Below are positions 23,084 through 28,103 of a stretch of DNA of 28,103 nucleotides, in pieces. How positions within the stretch are numbered: the first letter of the stretch is position 1; each line of letters opens with the position of its first letter. The notes beneath the pieces were generated by a model. That model saw only the letters and a list, made by a program, of their open reading frames with translations. It made no database searches and was not told the origin of the DNA. The DNA is from Chamaesiphon sp031376885 (GTDB lineage Bacteria; Cyanobacteriota; Cyanobacteriia; Cyanobacteriales; Chamaesiphonaceae). Location: contig JANMEL010000269.1 in the NCBI GenBank assembly GCA_031376885.1, forward strand, positions 1 through 28,103. The letters run 5' to 3'. A program made the position numbers and the translations under genes.

Positions 23084-23358
23084 TGAATTAAATGTGAAAT
23101 CTTTATCCCACATTCCGCACTTCGAGAAAGTATTATCCAAATCTAGCAGTTTCCGCTCTAGAGACGGCACGAATTTCGGCTTTTCTAGCTTCTTCCCTCA
23201 CCCCTCACCCCCAAACACTAGAATTTTCGAGTGAATTCTATGAAGTGCGGAATGTGGGTTTATCTAGCTTACAAAATTTAGTTAATTTATATCTCGATAA
23301 CAATCAAATTATTGATATAGAGCCTTTATCTAATTTGAATAAAATAGTTTATCTTCGA
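23084..23358 (+). pseudogene. Remnant of a second LRR gene, interrupted by a MITE
   Basis: Removing the element at 23107-23258 plus one TTTAT copy restores a continuous LRR frame: VKSLSSLQNLVNLYLDNNQ, then IIDIEPLSNLNKIVYLR. This matches repeats of the gene just upstream but is not identical to any of them. There is no start or cap, and the fragment is cut at its right end by another repeat (GTCAAGCCTGTGAAAATTT). It is best read as the tail of a tandem LRR paralogue. Confidence 0.8.
23107..23258. mobile_element. MITE-like element with 17-bp inverted ends and TTTAT duplication
   Basis: The ends are CCCACATTCCGCACTTC (23107-23123) and GAAGTGCGGAATGTGGG (23242-23258), perfectly inverted. The 5-bp TTTAT at 23102-23106 repeats at 23259-23263. 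The 152-bp interior has no coding frame. In-silico removal restores the LRR frame, which confirms the boundaries. The family of the mobilising transposase is unknown to me. Confidence 0.88.
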
Positions 23359-23392
23359 GTCAAGCCTGTGAAAATTTACATTATCACACCCT
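23359..23392. repeat. Mobile-element-like end, inverted match to 19065-19082
   Basis: The segment GTCAAGCCTGTGAAAA followed by TTTACATTATCACACCCT ends the LRR remnant abruptly. The last 18 bases (23375-23392) are the exact reverse complement of 19065-19082. Together they bracket the island genes like terminal inverted repeats, or they are two ends of the same dispersed element. Confidence 0.55.
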
Positions 23393-23393
23393 A

Positions 23394-23680
23394 GAAGCCT
23401 CTAACCCAGTTCCAGTAAGCATTAATCACTTAATTAGTATAAAAGTACTTGTAGCTGATGATGAAGTATGAATTAGTGAAAAAATATTATTAAACTCACT
23501 CTTCCCCAACGGTTTGCGAAAATTGGTGATGGGCAACTGGGCGGGCGATCTGAGATCGGGAGGTGATCCTGTTATGGCAGGCAAAACTATCCCAATCTAA
23601 ATTCTTGGTACAAACCACAATGCCCTGATGATGGAGCAAGATAAAATTCCGCTCTCTTCTGGTGATAACTCCCTGAGATC
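23394..23680. other. Gap between the LRR remnant and the chlD stop
   Basis: No gene is supported. A short frame reading KVLVADDEV near 23439-23468 resembles the first strand of a response-regulator receiver domain but stops at once. No terminator for chlD is obvious. Confidence 0.4.
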
Positions 23681-25753
23681 TTATCGCATATCGGCGATCG
23701 CACTCATGGCAGTAGCGGCGATCGCTTGTTCGGTAGCTTTGGGGAGATGATGATATTTACCATTAGCTTGTTTGGCAAGTTCCTTGGCAAATCCAGTCGA
23801 GATAAACTTATTCTCGGTATCGATTACCAACAACTTAATCCCCAAACCGCGAATTCGACTGGCAATATTCAATAACTCCGCCTTGATATCGGGCTTCTCA
23901 TCAGGTGGAATCACATCACCCAAAGAACGCGCCAATGGTATATTACCCCGTCCATCAGTAATCGCCACAATCACCACCTGCCCCACATCGCCCGAACTTT
24001 GAGCATTTACCCCCACCCGCACCGCTTGTGTCAAACCATGGGCCAACGGCGAACCTCCACCACAAGCGAGCCGCTCTAGTCGTCGTTTTGCCATGGCGAT
24101 CGATCTTGTCGGCGGTAATAATACCTCTGCCTGCTCGCCCCGAAACGGAATCAACGCCACCTGATCCCGATTCTGATAAGCTTCTGTCAATAGTCGCATC
24201 ACAGCACCCTTCGCCGACTGCATTCGATTTAGAGCCATCGAACCCGAAGCATCTACTACAAATATTACCAGCGCACCAGATTTTCGCGCCAACTTTTTCC
24301 CCCGAATATCGCCCTGCTCCACAATCACCATCCGCTCCGGTTGACGCTCCCGCCGAGACTTCTGATAGGGTGCCGCAGCGCGTAAAGTCGCATCTACAGC
24401 AATCCTGCGGACTTTCCCCTTGGGTAAAATCGGTTTGACATACCTCCCCCGATCTTCCGAAAATACGATGCTGCGACTGCCCGATTTGCCCTGTTTCTGT
24501 TGAGCGGTTTGGGCAAAATACAACACAGTGTCATCCAAAATCACCCCTTCGATATCAAACACAAATTCATCAGGTACATCCGGCGGTACATCAGGTTGCT
24601 CGTCATTTTCCGGCTCATCACCCTCATTATCCTCCTGCTCCTGCTCCTCATTATCCTCCTGTTGCTCATCCCCATCTTGCTCCTGCTCCGATGGATCCTG
24701 AGATTGTGGTGGTGGTGGCGGTGGTGGCGGTGGCTGATTATTCTCATCAGGGGGAGTTTGCAGCACCGTAGCACGAGGCACGATGACTAGTTCTACCGCA
24801 CGGCGCAAATCCTCAGCATTCACATTTGTCCGTCCATCCAGAGCCGCCGCCGCTTTCGCTACCCGCACGGCAAATAATTCAGCACGATGTCCCATTACAC
24901 AGCCACGCAAAGCTTCTGTCACCAGATACGCCACTTGTTCGCGACTAATTTGGACATCTTTCAACCACTCTCGCGCCAACACGATCTGAGTGCGGATATT
25001 ATCGATTTCCTCACTATACTGTTCCAGAAAAACTTGTGGCGATAACGAATAACTAATCGCCTGTGCCACCGCCTGCACCCTGTCGTCCATTGCTAGCACT
25101 CCATCCGCCGACAGCGAGATCGCGATTCGATCGAGCAAATGTTCGCGCAATGGCCCTTCATCGGGATTATAGGTGGCAATCAGCAGCGGTTTACAAGGAT
25201 GTCGGAAACTAATTCCTTCACGCTCGATCTGATTGCGTCCATCAGTTAGTACACTTAATAGCAGATTGGCAATTTGGTCGTCAAGGAGATTGATTTCATC
25301 AATGTACAATACGCCCCGATTTGCTTGGGCTAATAATCCTGGCTGAAATACAGCCGCCCCCGTTTGAATCGACTTGTCCAAATCCACCGAGCCTAATAAT
25401 CGATCTTCGGTAGTGCCCAACGGGATTTGGATAAATGGAGTCGGCATCATCGCCGTGAGTACCTCCTGCTGGGGATTGGCGGCGACTTGCTCTAGTAATC
25501 GATCGTCCCACTCATCGGGGCACTTTGGGTCGCAATTACTCGTACCCCCAACCGCGATCTCGATCGGCGGTAACAACGAATGAATGGCACGAGCCATGAC
25601 AGATTTGGCGGTACCTCGTCTTCCGGCAATAGCGATTCCCCCCAAACCAGGATCCACAGCAGTCAGGAGCAGAGCTAATTTGATCGCCTCCTGCCCCACT
25701 ACCGCCGTGAGGGGAAATGCAGTTGGAGATGGGGTTGAGGTCACTGTCGGCAT
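23681..25753 (-). CDS. chlD: Magnesium chelatase subunit D
   Basis: ChlD is the AAA+/VWA subunit that, with ChlI and ChlH, inserts Mg2+ into protoporphyrin IX, the first step of chlorophyll synthesis. The 690-residue protein has an N-terminal AAA+ module with Walker A GRRGTAKS at 44-51 and Walker B VLYIDEI at 147-153. A proline run plus strongly acidic linker follows (about 338-410). The C-terminal von Willebrand A domain has the MIDAS motif DASGS at 501-505. Length is usual for ChlD. The start MPTVTSTPSPTAFPL fits known N-termini. It is monocistronic here. Its last ~68 codons are duplicated at 18373-18785. The other chelatase subunits are not in the window. Confidence 0.96.
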   Translation of the reverse strand: MPTVTSTPSPTAFPLTAVVGQEAIKLALLLTAVDPGLGGIAIAGRRGTAKSVMARAIHSLLPPIEIAVGGTSNCDPKCPDEWDDRLLEQVAANPQQEVLTAMMPTPFIQIPLGTTEDRLLGSVDLDKSIQTGAAVFQPGLLAQANRGVLYIDEINLLDDQIANLLLSVLTDGRNQIEREGISFRHPCKPLLIATYNPDEGPLREHLLDRIAISLSADGVLAMDDRVQAVAQAISYSLSPQVFLEQYSEEIDNIRTQIVLAREWLKDVQISREQVAYLVTEALRGCVMGHRAELFAVRVAKAAAALDGRTNVNAEDLRRAVELVIVPRATVLQTPPDENNQPPPPPPPPPQSQDPSEQEQDGDEQQEDNEEQEQEDNEGDEPENDEQPDVPPDVPDEFVFDIEGVILDDTVLYFAQTAQQKQGKSGSRSIVFSEDRGRYVKPILPKGKVRRIAVDATLRAAAPYQKSRRERQPERMVIVEQGDIRGKKLARKSGALVIFVVDASGSMALNRMQSAKGAVMRLLTEAYQNRDQVALIPFRGEQAEVLLPPTRSIAMAKRRLERLACGGGSPLAHGLTQAVRVGVNAQSSGDVGQVVIVAITDGRGNIPLARSLGDVIPPDEKPDIKAELLNIASRIRGLGIKLLVIDTENKFISTGFAKELAKQANGKYHHLPKATEQAIAATAMSAIADMR

Positions 25754-26466
25754 TGTTACTAATCTGAGTTCGATCGATTCTTACTATATTACTATTCCTT
25801 GCTCCCTTCCCGCTCGCTGATTTTAGATTTGCACCTGACGATCGAAGATTTGCACCTGACGATCGGCATTCGACCAGAACGTCGTTAACTTTTATGCTAG
25901 AGCCGGAACAATTGAGCGATCGTTTAGTCTCGACAAGAACGGAAGATCGGACACAACTAGTTATCACTTCAACTTGCCCCCAATCCTGAATAGTTGATGT
26001 TATTCAACCACTTTTGTATCGACGATCGACCGAATTAAGTTCCGAAGAATAGTCACCAGTATTATTTTGACTTTACAAACATGATGAATCTTGAAAATAT
26101 TAATTATTATTTCAAAATAAAATATTCAAAATCTAGTCTATGAACATACTCAAGCTATTCCATTAAATATAAGACACTCAGCATAGTATGCCTACGATTT
26201 TAGCATTTAAGATTCTAACTGAGGGTTATTTCGATCGCTCCATTGACTCATGCACATCAATAGTAGACAAGAATATAGACGGCAAGATCGATCTAAATAA
26301 GCAATATGGCTGAGGCTGAATATTGAGGCCGTGTTAGTATTTATATAGGTGAGCAGTCTTTGAATTTAACTCATCTCAGTGTGTTTAAGCAACTTGGGCT
26401 ATATGGCATCTTCCAATCGAACTAAGATCCACACCTAATAACTATATATTTTTACGGGTAACAATT
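25754..26466. promoter_or_regulatory. Divergent upstream region of chlD and the barrel-like gene
   Basis: About 710 bases contain no supported gene. On the chlD side there is a 21-bp tandem repeat (25826-25865). The middle is AT-rich. A 41-codon frame at 26188-26313 is not convincing. Promoters of both flanking genes must lie here, but I cannot place boxes with confidence. Confidence 0.45.
25826..25865. repeat. 21-bp tandem repeat upstream of chlD
   Basis: GATTTGCACCTGACGATCG occurs twice in direct tandem, from 25826 and from 25847, with a 21-bp period (two helical turns). It lies about 75-110 bases before the chlD start codon and could be a paired regulator site or a simple duplication. Confidence 0.6.
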
Positions 26467-27519
26467 ATGAGACAAACACTGTGGTATGCTTGCTGCTGTT
26501 GGACAATTTCCCTACTAGGTGCAACCGCTAGTAACGCCAGCCCTCTGGGAACACCTAGTGAAGATGCAACTGGTACCGCAGTTAATCTCGGTAAAATGAG
26601 CACCCCCAATCAAGATCTAGCACAGGTGCCATCTCAACCTCCTAGCCCAACTGAAGTCCCCAGCCCAAACCCAGGAATTGGCGCACCACCAATGGCACCG
26701 ATTACCGAACCATCGGGATCTGACACCAAAGAATTACAAGATCGACTAAATAATATTAATAACGCCCCAACAGGTGCAAACAAATTTAACACCTACGAAC
26801 CTAGAGTTTCCCCTGGGTTCTCCATTTCCAACCCCACCGGATTTGGTGCAGACAACAACCTGGTATTCTTTGGACTCAGCTACCAAAATCGGACGAGATT
26901 TACCCAAGCTTCCGATGCAGAAGCAGGCATCGGAATTGGTTTAGGCGATGCCGTCAAATCAGTTGGGGTCGAATTGTCTTATAGTATTAACAGTTTTGGT
27001 ACCAATCAAGCTTTTGGCAGCGGAGCCTTCAACATCAAAGTCCACAAACGTTTGAGTGAAGATACCTCTGTAGCTGTCGGCTGGAACCAATTTGCTAGCG
27101 TCGTATTAGGCCCTGGTAGAAGTGGTAATACCTTACCCTTTGACTATCCCAAAAATTCTTACTATGCAAGTGCGAGCAAAATTCTTCGGACTTGTGAAGA
27201 TATCAATCAACCCTTCTGTCGGGTAGCTCTCACCGCTGGAGTTGGAAGTGGGGTATTCTTACCCTTCCAAACTATCAGTGATGCCTTTCAGAATGGTCGC
27301 GATGCGACGGGGTTAAATGTTTTCGGATCTGTGGGTGTTCGGGTGGCTAGACCTGTTAGCGCGGTTGTAGAGTGGACAGGACAAGATTTGGCGGCGGGTT
27401 TATCGATCGCACCTTTTGAGAACTTCCCTCTCGTCATCAGCCCCGCAGTCCGGGATATCACTGGTGCTGGGGATGGAGCTAGATTCATCCTTGGTGCTGG
27501 TGTAGCTTTCAACTTTTAA
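26467..27519 (+). CDS. Exported outer-membrane beta-barrel-like protein
   Basis: A 350-residue protein with a signal peptide (MRQTLWYACCCWTISLLGA, likely cut near TASNA|SP). A Pro/Ser-rich linker follows to about residue 85. The region from about 105 shows alternating hydrophobic strands rich in Gly and aromatics: NLVFFGLSYQNRTRF, SVGVELSYSINSFG, VAVGWNQFASVVLG. It ends in FILGAGVAFNF, whose final Phe is the usual outer-membrane sorting signal. A Cys pair (RTCEDINQPFCRVAL) may form an extracellular-loop disulfide. Many cyanobacterial genomes have such uncharacterised barrels. The exact function is unknown. A glycine-rich exported protein starts 48 bases downstream, likely in the same operon. 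Confidence 0.75.
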   Translation: MRQTLWYACCCWTISLLGATASNASPLGTPSEDATGTAVNLGKMSTPNQDLAQVPSQPPSPTEVPSPNPGIGAPPMAPITEPSGSDTKELQDRLNNINNAPTGANKFNTYEPRVSPGFSISNPTGFGADNNLVFFGLSYQNRTRFTQASDAEAGIGIGLGDAVKSVGVELSYSINSFGTNQAFGSGAFNIKVHKRLSEDTSVAVGWNQFASVVLGPGRSGNTLPFDYPKNSYYASASKILRTCEDINQPFCRVALTAGVGSGVFLPFQTISDAFQNGRDATGLNVFGSVGVRVARPVSAVVEWTGQDLAAGLSIAPFENFPLVISPAVRDITGAGDGARFILGAGVAFNF

Positions 27520-27567
27520 GGTAGATTGTTGTCAATCAACCAATCCAACTATTCAGGAGCATTAGCA

Positions 27568-28103
27568 ATGTCCAAACATACACTCAAAACTCTCAAAATC
27601 TCAGGTGGTGTCTTAGGTTTATACTGCTTGACTCTCACAACTGCCCCCGCAGCAAGTGCCGATTGCAGTCCTTGTGGCCCAATGCCTACTGGTCCTGGTC
27701 ACGTAGCTCCCATTAGTACCCCTAGTATCCCTGGTGTTGGCGGTATCGGTGGGAATACATTCTACAACGGATCCAATAGTAGTGGATTTGGCGGTGGTAG
27801 CGGTGGCGGTGGCGGCCGTCCCAATTTCAATATTGGCGGTAGCTTCGGTGGCGGTCGCCCCAGCTTTACTAATATCGCCAGTGGCGGTAGTTTTAGCGGT
27901 GGCGGCACATTCAACAATATGTCCAATGGTAGTGGCTGGGGCGGCGGTGGCGGCTCCTGGGGCGGCGGCATTGGCGGCGGCGGCTACGGCGGCGGCGGTA
28001 ACGGCGGTGGCGGTATTGGCGGCGGCGGTTTCGTCGGCGGTGGTATTGGCGGCGTCGGTAACTGCTGTGGCGGTATTGGCGGTGGCGGCGGCGGCGGTGG
28101 CGG
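27568..28103 (+). CDS. Exported glycine-rich protein, 3' end outside the window
   Basis: The gene opens at ATG 27568 with AGGAG eight bases upstream and is still open at the window edge (178 complete codons). The signal peptide (MSKHTLKTLKISGGVLGLYC, then LTLTTAPAASA) is probably cut after ASA. The mature start DCSPCGPMP has a Cys pair, and NCCGG occurs later. From residue ~65 the protein is almost all Gly with Ser, Asn, Phe and Trp (GGGSGGGGG, GGSWGGGIGGGG), as in structural cell-surface proteins or secreted matrices. Composition alone gives no specific function. Repeats of GGCGGT/GGCGGC make this DNA prone to length change. Confidence 0.8.
   Translation, partial: MSKHTLKTLKISGGVLGLYCLTLTTAPAASADCSPCGPMPTGPGHVAPISTPSIPGVGGIGGNTFYNGSNSSGFGGGSGGGGGRPNFNIGGSFGGGRPSFTNIASGGSFSGGGTFNNMSNGSGWGGGGGSWGGGIGGGGYGGGGNGGGGIGGGGFVGGGIGGVGNCCGGIGGGGGGGG

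Noticed and set aside
23439..23471. KVLVADDEV, like a response-regulator receiver start
   Set aside because: Only ten codons before a stop and nothing receiver-like after it.
24500..24790. Open frames opposite the chlD acidic/proline linker
   Set aside because: They are low-complexity shadows of the chlD linker codons.
26188..26313. 41-codon frame containing DKNIDGKID, an EF-hand-like loop
   Set aside because: The loop lacks the final acidic residue, the frame has no ribosome site, and the rest shows no second loop. Chance is the simpler explanation.

Overview
The window is cyanobacterial chromosome. The evidence is chlD (Mg-chelatase subunit D), hemL of the C5 tetrapyrrole pathway with a length and catalytic lysine position matching the cyanobacterial enzyme, a DUF2949 protein, a 6S RNA gene beside purK, many GCGATCGC (HIP1-type) octamers and GATCG-rich flanks, and heptamer short tandem repeats between genes. 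I cannot place the genus from sequence alone.

Region 1 (1-9300) is core genome. It has the 3' end of an rRNA operon (5S rRNA plus terminator), recJ(-), coaX(+), an alpha/beta hydrolase(-), a 58-residue very basic protein(+), argH(-), a secreted DUF192 protein(+), a DUF2949 protein(+) and hemL(-). Intergenic gaps carry heptamer arrays and small palindromic repeats. Region 2 (9300-11300) is a small accessory patch: a 4-TM phage-holin-like membrane protein, a BrnT/BrnA toxin-antitoxin pair, and a decayed stretch holding a fragment of a nucleotidyltransferase gene. Region 3 (11296-13373) is core again: a pentapeptide-repeat exported protein, purK, then a strong promoter, a 6S RNA candidate and a bidirectional terminator.

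Region 4 (13398-16611) is the most unusual part. Five minus-strand genes lie head to tail: a small possible membrane protein, a ParA-type ATPase fused to an N-terminal HsdR-like PD-(D/E)xK nuclease domain, a ParB-like protein with an internal duplication and a C-terminal helix-hairpin-helix, and a HigB/HigA toxin-antitoxin pair. This looks like a partition-derived module re-used for DNA surveillance, defence or maintenance, and is my best candidate for an undescribed system.

Region 5 (16793-25753): dacB (PBP4-type carboxypeptidase) is preceded by a displaced copy of the last ~68 codons of chlD. Intact chlD lies about 5 kb away in the same orientation, so the two 3' ends bracket an island. The island holds a HExxH putative metallopeptidase, an unrecognised 406-residue protein, a secreted leucine-rich-repeat protein with a decayed second LRR copy, and several mobile-element relics. 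Two of these relics are MITE-like elements with terminal inverted repeats and clean target duplications; the intact paralogue gives the empty site for one of them. Region 6 (26467-28103) holds an outer-membrane-barrel-like exported protein followed by an exported glycine-rich protein that runs off the end of the window.
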